A stretch of DNA of 64,000 bases from Accumulibacter appositus (GCF_035440685.1 NZ_DAORMW010000001.1); one strand, 5' to 3'; positions 51,718-60,796 are shown, counted from the first letter of the stretch. Numbers and translations are program-made. Notes: generated by a model not told the origin, from the letters alone.

Positions 51718-53382
51718 CTAGAGTTCGCGTGCCGCCAGCCGATCACGAACATGCGCACCGACCCGAATGGCCAGAGCGGCGATCGTCAGGGAGGGTGACT
51801 CACCGCCGCCGCTACTGGGAAAAACGCTCGCGTCGGCAATGTACAGGTTGCGCCAACGGTGGCTGCGGCAGTTTTCATCGACCACCGAACTGCGCGCATC
51901 GCGGCCCATGCGGCAGCTACCAAAGACGTGCGTAGCACTGAAAGTGTCGTAGGTCCCGAATTCCTCGAAGGGCCTGTCGCAACCTGCCGCGGCAAGGATC
52001 TCGCGGCACTTCCTGGCCATGAAATCCAGTCTGCGCAGTTCCGGCTCGTCGACGCGGCTGAAGATGCGCGCCACCGGCTGACCGTACTGATCCGGGGCAC
52101 CGGGATCGAGATCGATGTAGCTGCCGTCGTTGGGCAGGAATTCGCCAATCGAGCCGACCGAAAGCACATGCCCAAAGCTCTTCTTCATGTTCGCCCGGTG
52201 CACGTGTCCCCAGCCGGCAGCCACACGCCGCGCGTAGTTGATCGGGCCAGCAAGGTCGGCCTCGGCCATGCCGACGTTGAAACGTACGCCACCGGGCGCC
52301 CCCGGCACGGCGTCAGGGGCGTTGAAATCCCAGCAGATACCGTCGGCCGGCACGCCGCGATGGCTGCCGAGCGCCTCGGGATGCAGCGCACTGCTACCCC
52401 AGGCAAGCGTTTCCATGAAGTTGCGGCCGACCTGACCCGATTCGTTGGCGAGCCCACGCGGAGCAGCCGCATCGTTCACCGACAACAGCAGTCGCGGTGT
52501 TTGCACGGCACCGCAGGCGATGATCAGAACGCGCGCCGTGACGGCGTGCTCGGCTCCCTGCACGTCGATCCAGCGGACCTGCTCGACGCGGTCATCGCCG
52601 CCCGGCTTGATCCCGGAAACGTGGCAACCGCTGCGCAGAAGGCAGTTGCCAGTTGCAACGGCCCGAGCGACGAAGGTCAGGTCGGCAGTCCCCTTGTCGC
52701 CACGCGGACAGCCACGCGCACATTGCCCACAGTAGTTGCAGGCAGGCCGCCCTTGCCAGGGACGCGACAGGATGGCCAACGGGTTCGCAGTCCAGCTCAT
52801 GCCCAACTTCCGGCAGCCGAGCCCGATCTTCTGGCTGGCGTAGCTGTGGTCATGTGCCGGCAACGGGTAGTCGCGACTGCGCGGACGCAGTGGATCGTGC
52901 GAATCTCCCGCGACGCCGATCAGCTGCTCGGCGATGACGTAAAACGGTTCGAGCTGCTCATAAGTGAGCGGCCAGTCGGCAGCAACAGCGAAGCGCGTGT
53001 GCATTTGCATTGCCGCCGGGTTCAATCGGTGCGCCTCGCCCGAGAAATGCAGCGTGCTGCCGCCGACGCCACGGACATGGTGGTATTTCTGGGCCCGCCG
53101 ATTCGCGCCCACCCTGCGCCCGAAGACGTGACTCCAGGAGCGCAGCTGGTCCCACTGCAGCTGCAGCGGCTGCAGTGGCCCGAAACGATACGGCAGGGTG
53201 TGCTTGTCGTCATCCGGAAACGGGTGCTGCTCCCAATCAGCAAGATGCAGCCGATTGTCATGCGCCGGCAGGTACTCTCCACCCGATTCGAGCAACAGAA
53301 CGCGAACCCCGTGACTGGCCAGCGCCCAGGCGCAGGCCGCCCCGCCTGCGCCGGCGCCGACGATGACCACATCGGCTTCCAT
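51718..53382 (-). CDS. GMC-family FAD oxidoreductase (gluconate 2-dehydrogenase large-subunit type)
   Basis: 554 aa. FAD-binding ADVVIVGAGAGGAACAWALASHG at the N-terminus; GVGGSTLHFSGEA (GMC signature 1-like); a cysteine motif CNYCGQCARGCPRGDK at about 215; the GMC C-terminal His-region TFSATHVFGSCRMGRDARSSVVDENCRSH. Family members oxidise sugars, gluconate or other alcohols and pass electrons to a cytochrome partner. It overlaps its small-subunit gene by one base (TGATG). No cytochrome subunit gene is adjacent, so the substrate and acceptor are unknown. Confidence 0.88.
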   Translation of the reverse strand: MEADVVIVGAGAGGAACAWALASHGVRVLLLESGGEYLPAHDNRLHLADWEQHPFPDDDKHTLPYRFGPLQPLQLQWDQLRSWSHVFGRRVGANRRAQKYHHVRGVGGSTLHFSGEAHRLNPAAMQMHTRFAVAADWPLTYEQLEPFYVIAEQLIGVAGDSHDPLRPRSRDYPLPAHDHSYASQKIGLGCRKLGMSWTANPLAILSRPWQGRPACNYCGQCARGCPRGDKGTADLTFVARAVATGNCLLRSGCHVSGIKPGGDDRVEQVRWIDVQGAEHAVTARVLIIACGAVQTPRLLLSVNDAAAPRGLANESGQVGRNFMETLAWGSSALHPEALGSHRGVPADGICWDFNAPDAVPGAPGGVRFNVGMAEADLAGPINYARRVAAGWGHVHRANMKKSFGHVLSVGSIGEFLPNDGSYIDLDPGAPDQYGQPVARIFSRVDEPELRRLDFMARKCREILAAAGCDRPFEEFGTYDTFSATHVFGSCRMGRDARSSVVDENCRSHRWRNLYIADASVFPSSGGGESPSLTIAALAIRVGAHVRDRLAAREL

Positions 53383-53912
53383 CAGCCCCTCCCTGGCGGC
53401 CGTTGCTGGTCGGGAAAACCAATTGGCTGCGGTGGCCCGGCATAGCCCAGATTCACCCAGGCGCTCTCGTCGGCATAGGTATGGAACAAGGCGTCGTCGA
53501 GAGTCGCCTGGAAGAAAGTCCGCGGCGTCGAACCCGGGGCACTGGCAAGCGCGGCGCTGACGATCGACTGGCGGTCAACTTCCGGCAGCGTGGCAAAACC
53601 ATTGCCGCCTTGCGCGCGTGCGCGCTCGTCCAGCCATTCGAGAGCGGCCCGTGTCAGCGCCGCGTAAGCCGGCTGCTCGCCGATCAGTTCCTGCATCCGC
53701 TCGGCAACGCCGAGCGCGACAGCGCCGGGGAAATCAGCTTCGGCCGGTACCAGCGTATCGATCCAGGCACGAAAACCGGCATTCCCGCTTGCCGCCGGGG
53801 TCGATTCGACCGTCGGCGGTTCGACCTTCCGCGGCCACCACCACCACGCGGCGAGCGCTGCGATCAGCGACGAACCGAAAGCAGCCAGGAGGCGGCGGCG
53901 GGTGACGGGCAT
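53382..53912 (-). CDS. Gluconate 2-dehydrogenase subunit 3-like protein with Tat signal
   Basis: 176 aa. TRRRLLAAFGSSLIAALAAWWWW is a twin-arginine-type signal (residues 4-26), so the complex would be exported folded with its FAD partner. The remainder (FRAWIDTLVPAEADFPGAVALGVAERMQEL and so on) fits the subunit 3 family, which helps assemble or export the large subunit. ATG 53912 is used; a GTG at 53948 would put 12 residues before the signal. Divergent from the PEP-CTERM gene. Confidence 0.85.
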   Translation of the reverse strand: MPVTRRRLLAAFGSSLIAALAAWWWWPRKVEPPTVESTPAASGNAGFRAWIDTLVPAEADFPGAVALGVAERMQELIGEQPAYAALTRAALEWLDERARAQGGNGFATLPEVDRQSIVSAALASAPGSTPRTFFQATLDDALFHTYADESAWVNLGYAGPPQPIGFPDQQRPPGRG

Positions 53913-54041
53913 GTCTAGTCTCGGCAAAAGGAAGTCCAATGATCGCACGAATCGCCCCGGTCGACCTCCCTCCCCCTCCCTCCGTCATCCTCGACCGGCC
54001 GCACCGAAAACCCGGCAGACGAAGGGCGTGCCCTGTCGGTC

Positions 54042-54060
54042 GTGTCGATCTTTTTTACAC
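54042..54060 (+). promoter_or_regulatory. GTGT-T-tract-ACAC upstream element (copy 2)
   Basis: GTGTCGATCTTTTTTACAC differs from the copy at 9893-9911 at only two positions. It ends 53 bp before the -24 box; the other copy ends 85 bp before its own. The 32-bp difference is close to three helical turns, so both elements would face the same side of the helix relative to the promoter. Confidence 0.75.
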
Positions 54061-54112
54061 CCCACCCAAGCCCCTCTTCGACAATTCATATAAACCATTG
54101 ATTTGTATTACA

Positions 54113-54128
54113 TGGCTTATTCTTTGCT
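54113..54128 (+). promoter_or_regulatory. Sigma-54 (RpoN) -24/-12 promoter of the PEP-CTERM gene
   Basis: TGGCTTATTCTTTGCT: GG at 54114-54115 and GC at 54126-54127 with exactly 10 bases between, a strong match to TGGC-N7-TTGCT. ATTCATATAAA lies 26 bp upstream of the GG. Confidence 0.8.
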
Positions 54129-54185
54129 TTCCCGAAGGATGCGTCGTCTCAATCGTCGCCTTCACCTTTCACAAGGAGTTCTCCC

Positions 54186-54947
54186 ATGCGTGATTGTGCA
54201 CTCTTCAACCGCCTTTTCCGATCGGCGGTCCTGCCTGCGACGCTGCTCGCGCTCGGCCTGACCATCGCCCAACCCGCCAGCGCCGGTGCTGCCGGCGGCT
54301 GGACACGAAGTTCTCAGGTCACCGATGCGGTGGCCGACAACGGCAACGGAACCTGGACCTACAACTACACGGTCCACAACACCAGCGAGGAAGACGGCGG
54401 ACCGGATTTTCGACCGTTCATCATTGACTGGGAATTGCCCTGGTTCAGTGATGCGGGAATTACCAGCATCATGTCGCCTGCGGGCTGGGCGCACGCCATC
54501 GAGGACGTAGGCACCCCCAATCCCTTTACCGGCTGGGGCGGCGTGGCCAATTGGCAAGATCCTGCGGACCCGTGGTATGCGGGCGCTAGCAGTCCTTTCA
54601 CTACAGTGTCTCAAGTGCTGCACTGGTACTGGTGTGGCGGTAGCCAACCGGAAGCGTTCTTCGGAGCAGCGACCGAGGTGGTTGATGGTTGCGACGGAAG
54701 CTTCGGCGAGTCAATTGAGCCCGGTGACGAATTGTCGGGCTTTTCCTTCATCGCCGATTTCGATGAGACTGCCGCACCCTACCAGGCCTCGTGGCAGTTT
54801 CTTCCTCCCAGAACGGGCGATCCGGCATTTCCTCTGGGTGGAATTCCCAACTCTCCCATGGTCAGCGCGGTGCCAGAACCAAGCGTCGTCGGGCTTCTCG
54901 GCCTTGGCCTGCTGCTCTTGACCGTGCGTCGTCGCCGAACCGGCTAA
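54186..54947 (+). CDS. PEP-CTERM sorting-domain protein
   Basis: 253 aa exported surface protein. The N-terminal signal peptide ends near ASAGA (residue 34). The middle is an acidic, aromatic-rich beta-type domain (about 38-225; TWTYNYTVHNTSEEDGG, FSFIADFDETA). The C-terminus is a classic sorting signal: VPEP at 229-232, a hydrophobic helix GLLGLGLLLLTV and RRRR. Such proteins are processed by exosortase and exported with exopolysaccharide; no exosortase gene is in the window. AAGGAG precedes the ATG. Transcription is predicted to be sigma-54-dependent. The middle domain's role is unknown. Confidence 0.93.
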   Translation: MRDCALFNRLFRSAVLPATLLALGLTIAQPASAGAAGGWTRSSQVTDAVADNGNGTWTYNYTVHNTSEEDGGPDFRPFIIDWELPWFSDAGITSIMSPAGWAHAIEDVGTPNPFTGWGGVANWQDPADPWYAGASSPFTTVSQVLHWYWCGGSQPEAFFGAATEVVDGCDGSFGESIEPGDELSGFSFIADFDETAAPYQASWQFLPPRTGDPAFPLGGIPNSPMVSAVPEPSVVGLLGLGLLLLTVRRRRTG

Positions 54948-55215
54948 GCAAGACCGGCGTCGCGGCGCACGCACGACGCGCCCGACGCCACCTGCTCGTA
55001 CGCGCTGTTGATAAGTATCATCTGTAGTACCTGCGCTCCACCATAGCGCAGCCGGTGGGGCGGCGTTAAGAGGATACAATACTGCTCCTTGTCCCTCTTT
55101 GTTGGCCCGCCGATCCGATCGGCGATGCCTCGCGTCGCCGTTCCCTTCAGCTGATGCCCCCCTTGTCTCGAGTTCACTTGCGCCAATCCACCGCCGACTC
55201 ACGAGCATCGCCTCG

Positions 55216-56091
55216 ATGCTGAGTCGTTTGCTCGTCGCCCTGCTGTGGCTGCTGCATTTCCTACCGCTCGCGGCCCTGGCCTTTCTCGGCAGGATGCTTG
55301 GCATGCTGCTGTTCGGTCTGGCCGGCCGGCGCCGGCACATCGTGCTGGTGAACCTACGCCTGTGTTTCCCGGAACTCGACGAAGCTCAGCGGCGGCGCCT
55401 GGCGAAGGAACATTTCAAGGTGCTCGGCCGCAGCATGCTCGAGCGTTCGCTACTGTGGTGGGCGAGTCCGCAACGTCTGGCGCCGCTCCTGCGGGTCAGC
55501 GGCGAAGAGCACATGCGCAAGCTGCTCGACGCCGGTCGGCCGGTGCTGATGCTGACGCCGCATTTCGTCGGGCTCGACGCGGGCGGGGCGGCGATCGCCA
55601 TGCGCTTCGACAGCGCAAGCATCTACGCCGTGCAGTCCGACCCGGTCTTCGACGGCCTCCTGCACCGAGGTCGCCTGCGCTTTGGCGATCAACTGCTGCT
55701 CTCGCGCCAGGAAAGCGTACGCGCCAGCGTCCGGGCAATGAAGTCGGGCCGGCCGCTCTACTACCTGCCGGATATGGATTTCGGCAGCAAGGAGTCGATT
55801 TTCGTCCCCTTTTTCGGTGTTCAGACGGCGACCATCACCGGCCTGGCGCGGCTGGCGCGCCTGGCGGGCGCCACCGTCGTTCCCTGCGTGACGCGCATCC
55901 TGCCCGGGGGCGCAGGCTACGCAGTCGAGGTCGGCGAGCCCTGGTCAGACTTTCCAAGCGCCGACCTCGAGGCCGATACCCGGCGCATGAACGCCTGGAT
56001 CGAAGCCGCCGTACGCACCATGCCGGAGCAGTATTACTGGGTCCATCGCCGCTTCAAGACCCGCCCGCCAGGCGAGCCGCGCCCGTACTGA
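55216..56091 (+). CDS. LPS lipid A acyltransferase (LpxL/HtrB family)
   Basis: 291 aa inner-membrane enzyme that adds a secondary acyl chain to lipid A. N-terminal membrane helix (LLVALLWLLHFLPLAALAFLG), then VNLRLCFPELDEAQRRRLA, the catalytic H-x4-D motif in LTPHFVGLDAGG (about 116-121), and LYYLPDMDFGSKESIFVPFFG. Which acyltransferase (LpxL or LpxM-like) cannot be told from sequence alone. ATG 55216 fits the family start. TACAAT at 55075-55080 may be a -10 box. Confidence 0.9.
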   Translation: MLSRLLVALLWLLHFLPLAALAFLGRMLGMLLFGLAGRRRHIVLVNLRLCFPELDEAQRRRLAKEHFKVLGRSMLERSLLWWASPQRLAPLLRVSGEEHMRKLLDAGRPVLMLTPHFVGLDAGGAAIAMRFDSASIYAVQSDPVFDGLLHRGRLRFGDQLLLSRQESVRASVRAMKSGRPLYYLPDMDFGSKESIFVPFFGVQTATITGLARLARLAGATVVPCVTRILPGGAGYAVEVGEPWSDFPSADLEADTRRMNAWIEAAVRTMPEQYYWVHRRFKTRPPGEPRPY

Positions 56092-56380
56092 CCTGTGCGC
56101 GACAGCGTCCGTCGCCCCACCACAAGCTGCCGTCCAGCAAGCAGCACAGCGACGCGGCGTGGCTTCCGGTAGAATCGCGCCTTACCGTCACTTCAATCTC
56201 GTCGGCTGGCTGCAACACCGAAAGGCGAAGCACAGGCCAAGGCCTCCTGGACATGTCTGCCCGCTTCCATGATTCATCGCCTAGCCTTGTGCAGCGACGG
56301 CTCCACGGCCCGAGAGCACACAGCCTGCGCCACCACGCCTGCCAACCGCCGCTCACCTGGAGCCGAAGCGAGACCTGCCC
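56092..56380 (+). other. lpxL-purN intergenic region
   Basis: 289 bp. TAGAAT at 56170-56175 may be a -10 box for purN, without a clear -35. A 43-codon frame (56253-56384) ends in ATGA overlap with purN but has no recognisable sequence. Nothing else seen. Confidence 0.35.
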
Positions 56381-57034
56381 ATGATCTCAGTCGTCATCCT
56401 CATCTCCGGACGCGGCAGCAATATGGCGTCGCTGCTCGCCGCGGTCGGCGCCGGCAGCCTGCCGGTGCGCATCGCTGCTGTCCTAGCCAATCGCCCCGAC
56501 GCGGGCGGACTCGAAACAGCGGCCGCGCACGGCGTGCCGACCGCCGTCATTGACCACCGCCAGTTCGCCAGGCGCGAAGACTTCGACACGGCAATGGCCG
56601 CGGCGATCGACGCTTTCGCGCCCGCCCTGGTGGTCCTCGCAGGCTTCATGCGGATTCTCGGCGAGGCCTTCGTCCGCCACTACGAAGGTCGACTTATCAA
56701 TATCCATCCTTCGCTGTTGCCGACCTTTCCCGGCCTGCACACCCACCGACGCGCGCTCGACGAAGGCGTCCGCATTCACGGCTGCACGGTACATTTCGTG
56801 ACCCCCGACCTTGACCACGGCCCGATCATTGTCCAGGCCGCGGTACCGATAATCGACGGCGACGACGAGGACACGCTCGCCGCGCGGGTCCTGGCTCAGG
56901 AGCATCAGGTCTATCCACTTGCAGTGCGCTGGTTTGCCGAAGGGCGTCTGCGTCTGCAGGCTGGGCGCGTCGTCCTCGACGCACCACAAGCCAGCAGCGG
57001 CGCCCTGATCGCACCGCAGACCATCGCGGGGTGA
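56381..57034 (+). CDS. purN: Phosphoribosylglycinamide formyltransferase
   Basis: Transfers the formyl group of 10-formyl-THF to GAR in purine synthesis. 217 aa; VVILISGRGSNMASLL at the N-terminus, LVVLAGFMRILGEAFV, and the catalytic region NIHPSLLPTFPGLHTHRRALDEGVRIHGCTVHFV (Asn-His-Asp triad including D of TPDLDHGPII). Followed after 12 bp by the DUF3108 gene, as in other betaproteobacteria. Confidence 0.96.
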   Translation: MISVVILISGRGSNMASLLAAVGAGSLPVRIAAVLANRPDAGGLETAAAHGVPTAVIDHRQFARREDFDTAMAAAIDAFAPALVVLAGFMRILGEAFVRHYEGRLINIHPSLLPTFPGLHTHRRALDEGVRIHGCTVHFVTPDLDHGPIIVQAAVPIIDGDDEDTLAARVLAQEHQVYPLAVRWFAEGRLRLQAGRVVLDAPQASSGALIAPQTIAG

Positions 57035-57046
57035 AGCGGCCAGCCG

Positions 57047-58060
57047 ATGCCGATTGCCCTGCTCATCGCCGTCGCGACCTCGCTCGGTGTGCATGCCCTG
57101 TTGCTCTTCGCTCCGGAGTTCGATTTGCCACCTTTCCTTGAGCCACCGCCGCTACTCGCCGAGCTCAAACCTCCACCGTCAATCGAAGCACCGCTCGAAC
57201 CGCCGTCAAAACCCGCTGTGACGGCTGTCAGAAAAAGGCCGGCAAAGCGCCGCCAATTGCGGACAGCTCGGCCGTCACCACCACCAAGCCCCGTGTTGAG
57301 CGTACTCGAGTCACCGACGACACTCGCCGACGCAATCCCCGAGCCGAGCGCAGAGCCGATCGGCCCGCTCGCCTTGGCGACGCCTGTAGCTACTGCCGAA
57401 AGCCTGCCTGACACGCCTGCAGCGCCCCGGCTGCCGGCACGTGGGATGATTCGCTACCGCGTCGACCGCGGCGATCAGGGCTTCATGATCGGCCAGTCGA
57501 CACATGATTGGGTAGTCGTCGACGGTGCCTACCGGATCACCGCGGTGACCGAAACCAACGGCCTGGTGGCGCTTTTCAAACCCCTTCGGATCGAACTCGA
57601 AAGCCGTGGCACGCTGACCGCCGCGGGACTGGTTCCCGAACGTTTCAGCAATCGCAACAAGGGCCGCGCCACCGGCGAGCAGGCCGAGTTCGACTGGCGG
57701 CAAATGCAGGTGCGCGTCGGCCAGAAGCCGCCGCAGGCGCTCAGCGCGGGCGCACAGGATCTGCTCTCCTTTCATTACCAGCTGGGATTGCTGCCCGATC
57801 TGGCCAGCGGTACGACCCTGTCCGTAGCCACCGGCAAGAAGTACGAGCAGTACCGCTTCGAGGTCGTTGGCGACGAGGACATCGAGACCCCGGCCGGCAC
57901 CTTCCGCTCGCTGCACCTGCGTGTCGCCGGCCCTTCGCCGACCGAACTGTGGCTGGCCTACGATCGCTCGCTGCTGCCGGTGAAGGTCCTGCATACCGAC
58001 CACAAGGGCGCCGTTTTCGTCGAAATCGCGACGGCCATCGAATTAGGAGAGGAACCATGA
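57047..58060 (+). CDS. DUF3108 domain protein with membrane anchor
   Basis: 337 aa. A hydrophobic N-terminus (LLIAVATSLGVHALLLF) and a long Pro-rich linker (about 25-125) with PSKPAVTAVRKRP are reminiscent of a TonB-like periplasm-spanning arm. A beta-rich DUF3108 domain follows (about 130-330; MIRYRVDRGDQGFMIGQSTHDW, LLSFHYQLGLLPDLASG). Function unknown, probably in the envelope. Its stop overlaps the rsmB-like start (ATGA). Confidence 0.85.
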   Translation: MPIALLIAVATSLGVHALLLFAPEFDLPPFLEPPPLLAELKPPPSIEAPLEPPSKPAVTAVRKRPAKRRQLRTARPSPPPSPVLSVLESPTTLADAIPEPSAEPIGPLALATPVATAESLPDTPAAPRLPARGMIRYRVDRGDQGFMIGQSTHDWVVVDGAYRITAVTETNGLVALFKPLRIELESRGTLTAAGLVPERFSNRNKGRATGEQAEFDWRQMQVRVGQKPPQALSAGAQDLLSFHYQLGLLPDLASGTTLSVATGKKYEQYRFEVVGDEDIETPAGTFRSLHLRVAGPSPTELWLAYDRSLLPVKVLHTDHKGAVFVEIATAIELGEEP

Positions 58061-59379
58061 GCGTGCGTACTGCCGCAGCCCGAGTGAGCCCGGACCGCAT
58101 CACACCGGCGCACTCCACAGCGGCCCGTTTCACCCCGGCCATTTTCCATCATGCCCAGAAGCTGCTCTCGGAACTGCTGCGCTCGGAGTTCGCCGCCGAT
58201 CGAGTGGTTGCCGACTATTTCCGCCAGCATCGCGAACTCGGCCACGCCGACCGTGGCTTCGTCGCCGACGCCGTGTTCACCGTGCTGCGCCGCAAACGCT
58301 CCCTGTCCGCGCGTTGCGCCGGCGAGCTGACCTCACGCCGCTTGTTGCTTGCCGCGCTGGCCTGCCTACACGGCATGAACCGGCGCGAACTTGCAGCGGT
58401 GCTGAACGAGGCCGAGAGTCACTGGCTGGCGCACGCGAAGGCAGTGCAAATCAGCGAGTTGCCAGCAGCTGTACGCCTGGATCTGCCCGACTGGCTGCAT
58501 GCGCTGCTCAGCGAACAATTCGCCGCCGACGAAATCGAGCCGCTGCTTGCCGGACTCAATCAGCCTGCGCCCCTGGATCTGCGCGTCAATGCCCTGAAGA
58601 GCGGGCGCGAGGAAGTTCTCGAACGGCTGCGTGCCGACGGGCTGAACGCCGAAGCCTGCCGCTACTCCCCGCTCGGCATCCGCGTGGCCGGCAAGCCGGC
58701 GCTGTCAAGGCACCCCTTGTTCGTCGACGGCAGCATCGAGGTCCAGGACGAAGGCAGTCAGCTGCTTGGCTTTCTGCTGCAACCCAAACGGGGCGAAATG
58801 GTCGCCGACTTCTGCGCCGGCGCTGGCGGCAAGACCTTGCTGCTCGGCGCCCTGATGCGCTCGCAGGGAAGACTCTACGCTTTCGACGTTGCCGAACATC
58901 GGCTGGCCCGCCTGAAACCCCGCCTGGCTCGCTCGGGGTTGTCGAACGTCCATCCGGTACGCATCGACTCCGAGCGCGACATGAAGATTCGGCGTCTGGC
59001 AGGAAAGCTCGATCGCGTCCTGGTCGACGCGCCCTGCTCCGGCCTCGGCACACTGCGCCGCAACCCTTACCTGAAGTGGCGGCAAACGCCGGCAAGCGTC
59101 GCCGAACTGGGCGCCCAGCAGGCGGCGATCCTGTCCGCCGCCGCCAGTCTGGTGAAGACCGGAGGGCGCCTGGTTTACGCAACTTGCAGCCTGCTCGAGC
59201 AAGAGAATCAGGCCATCGTGCGCGCATTTCTGGAGCGACACCCGGACTTCGTGCTCTGCTCGGCCCAGGAAATCCTCGCCAAGCAGGATATTGCCATCGA
59301 CTGCGGCGAGCAGCTGCGCTTGCTGCCGCACCGCCATGACACCGATGCTTTCTATGCGGCAGCTATGGAGCGGCAATGA
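58057..59379 (+). CDS. RsmB-like 16S rRNA (cytosine-C5) methyltransferase
   Basis: 440 aa. An N-terminal NusB-like helical region (about 30-140), then a SAM-dependent RsmB/NOP2 methyltransferase: VADFCAGAGGKTLLLGALM (SAM motif), DAPCSGLGTLRRNPYLKW and VYATCSLLEQEN carrying the two catalytic cysteines. It could be RsmB or a close paralogue; the usual fmt neighbour is absent, so I give no symbol. ATG 58057 has AGGAGAGG before it; longer upstream frames are shadows of the previous gene. Confidence 0.88.
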   Translation: MSVRTAAARVSPDRITPAHSTAARFTPAIFHHAQKLLSELLRSEFAADRVVADYFRQHRELGHADRGFVADAVFTVLRRKRSLSARCAGELTSRRLLLAALACLHGMNRRELAAVLNEAESHWLAHAKAVQISELPAAVRLDLPDWLHALLSEQFAADEIEPLLAGLNQPAPLDLRVNALKSGREEVLERLRADGLNAEACRYSPLGIRVAGKPALSRHPLFVDGSIEVQDEGSQLLGFLLQPKRGEMVADFCAGAGGKTLLLGALMRSQGRLYAFDVAEHRLARLKPRLARSGLSNVHPVRIDSERDMKIRRLAGKLDRVLVDAPCSGLGTLRRNPYLKWRQTPASVAELGAQQAAILSAAASLVKTGGRLVYATCSLLEQENQAIVRAFLERHPDFVLCSAQEILAKQDIAIDCGEQLRLLPHRHDTDAFYAAAMERQ

Positions 59380-60761
59380 ACGAGACAACGAAACTGGCGA
59401 GTAGCGAGGCAATCAAGCAGGTCGCCGACGGCACGGCGGCTTTTGCGCGCCTCTTTCGGGACCTCTGGCGCGATTTCCAGGATCCGGGCTTTCTTTGGCA
59501 AGTCATGGCCCTGGCGATATGCCTGCTCGTCGCCCTGGGCCTGGCGCGCTACGTGCTGCGGCAGAAACACGCGCGATCAAGCGCCGATCACGGCATTCTG
59601 CGCGCCTTCGGGACGGGCAGCCTGAAACGCATCGCTTTTCCGCTGCTGTCGCTGCTGCTGGTACTAATCGTCCGGAAGATCTTCCGCCATTGGGAACTCG
59701 GGCCGGTCAGCCTGCTCGACCTGGCCGTGCCCCTCCTGCTATCGATGGCCCTGGTACGCGCGGCGATCTACGTCGTGCACCACGCCTTTGCGCCGAGCAG
59801 CTTCCTCGCCACTTCCGAGCGCTTGATCGCGACCAGCATCTGGATCGGTCTGGCGCTTTATCTCACCGGACTTGCAGCGCCACTGATCGGCATCCTCGAG
59901 CAGGTGAGCTTCCATGTCGGCAAGCAGAAGCTCGATTTGTGGACGCTCAGCAACGGTCTGGTGACGATTTTCGTGACCGTGCTGCTCGCGCTCTGGATCT
60001 CCGGGATCATCGAAGCCCGCCTGATGGCCAGAGAAACGCTCGACGCCAGCATCAGAGTCGTGCTCGGCCGGCTGGTCAAGGCGCTGCTGTCGGTGCTAGC
60101 CCTGCTGCTCAGCCTGTCCATCGTCGGCATTGACATCACCGCCCTGTCGGTATTCAGCGGAGCGCTGGCGGTCGGCCTTGGCCTGGGCCTGCAGAAAATT
60201 GCCAGCAATTACGTCAGCGGTTTCATCATTCTGCTCGACCGCTCGATTCGCATTGGCAATGTGGTGGCCATCGATCCGCTGACCACCGGCGTCGTCACCC
60301 AGATCACTGCCCGCTACACGGTGGTGCGCACGCTGACCGGCACTGAGGTGATCATCCCCAATGAGTACCTGGTGTCGAACATCGTGCGCAATGAATCCTT
60401 CACTGATTCACGCGTGCGCTTCGTTCTTACGGTTCAGGTCGCCTACGGCACGGATCTCGACATCGCCATGCGTCTGATGCACGAAGCGGCGCTGGCTAAT
60501 AAAAGAGTGCTCGCCGAACCGACACCGCAGGTTCTGTTGATGGCTTTCGCTGAGAGCGGCATCAATCTCGACCTGAATTTCTGGATCGCCGACCCCCAGA
60601 ACGGTACCGGCAGTATCCGCTCGGCGATCAACCTCGCCATCTGGCGGGCGTTCCGGGAGCACGGTATCCAGATTCCCTTCCCGCAACGCGAGGTGCGACT
60701 GATTGGCGGCTATCCAACAGCGACGGCGCCTGCCTCGCCGGCCGCCACCGATCAAGCCTGA
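59376..60761 (+). CDS. MscS-family mechanosensitive ion channel
   Basis: 461 aa. About six hydrophobic segments before residue 260, ending in the pore helix GALAVGLGLGLQKIASNYVSGFIILLDRSIRIGN. The MscS beta domain (VVAIDPLTTGVVTQITARYTVVRTLTGTEVIIPN) and a C-terminal alpha/beta vestibule with AESGINLDLNFWI complete it. It releases solutes on hypo-osmotic shock. It overlaps the rsmB-like gene by ATGA. Longer than E. coli MscS because of extra N-terminal helices. Confidence 0.92.
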   Translation: MNETTKLASSEAIKQVADGTAAFARLFRDLWRDFQDPGFLWQVMALAICLLVALGLARYVLRQKHARSSADHGILRAFGTGSLKRIAFPLLSLLLVLIVRKIFRHWELGPVSLLDLAVPLLLSMALVRAAIYVVHHAFAPSSFLATSERLIATSIWIGLALYLTGLAAPLIGILEQVSFHVGKQKLDLWTLSNGLVTIFVTVLLALWISGIIEARLMARETLDASIRVVLGRLVKALLSVLALLLSLSIVGIDITALSVFSGALAVGLGLGLQKIASNYVSGFIILLDRSIRIGNVVAIDPLTTGVVTQITARYTVVRTLTGTEVIIPNEYLVSNIVRNESFTDSRVRFVLTVQVAYGTDLDIAMRLMHEAALANKRVLAEPTPQVLLMAFAESGINLDLNFWIADPQNGTGSIRSAINLAIWRAFREHGIQIPFPQREVRLIGGYPTATAPASPAATDQA

Positions 60762-60796
60762 TGGCACAGGCGCGAGAAGTGCGAGAATGCGCCTAC

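Larger units (their letters stand above)
53913..54185 (+). promoter_or_regulatory. Upstream region of the PEP-CTERM gene
   Basis: 273 bp between divergent genes. It holds the T-tract element (54042-54060), ATTCATATAAA (54084-54094) and the sigma-54 promoter (54113-54128). AAGGAG at about 54173-54178 is the ribosome-binding site. The leader from about 54139 would be nearly 50 bases. Confidence 0.65.

Noticed and set aside
56253..56384. 43-codon ORF ending in ATGA overlap with purN
   Set aside because: No ribosome-binding site and no conserved sequence; His/Pro/Arg-rich like chance frames.
57508..58056. Upstream extension of the rsmB-like gene
   Set aside because: The extra residues are a shadow of the DUF3108 gene; ATG 58057 has a good ribosome-binding site and the family start.
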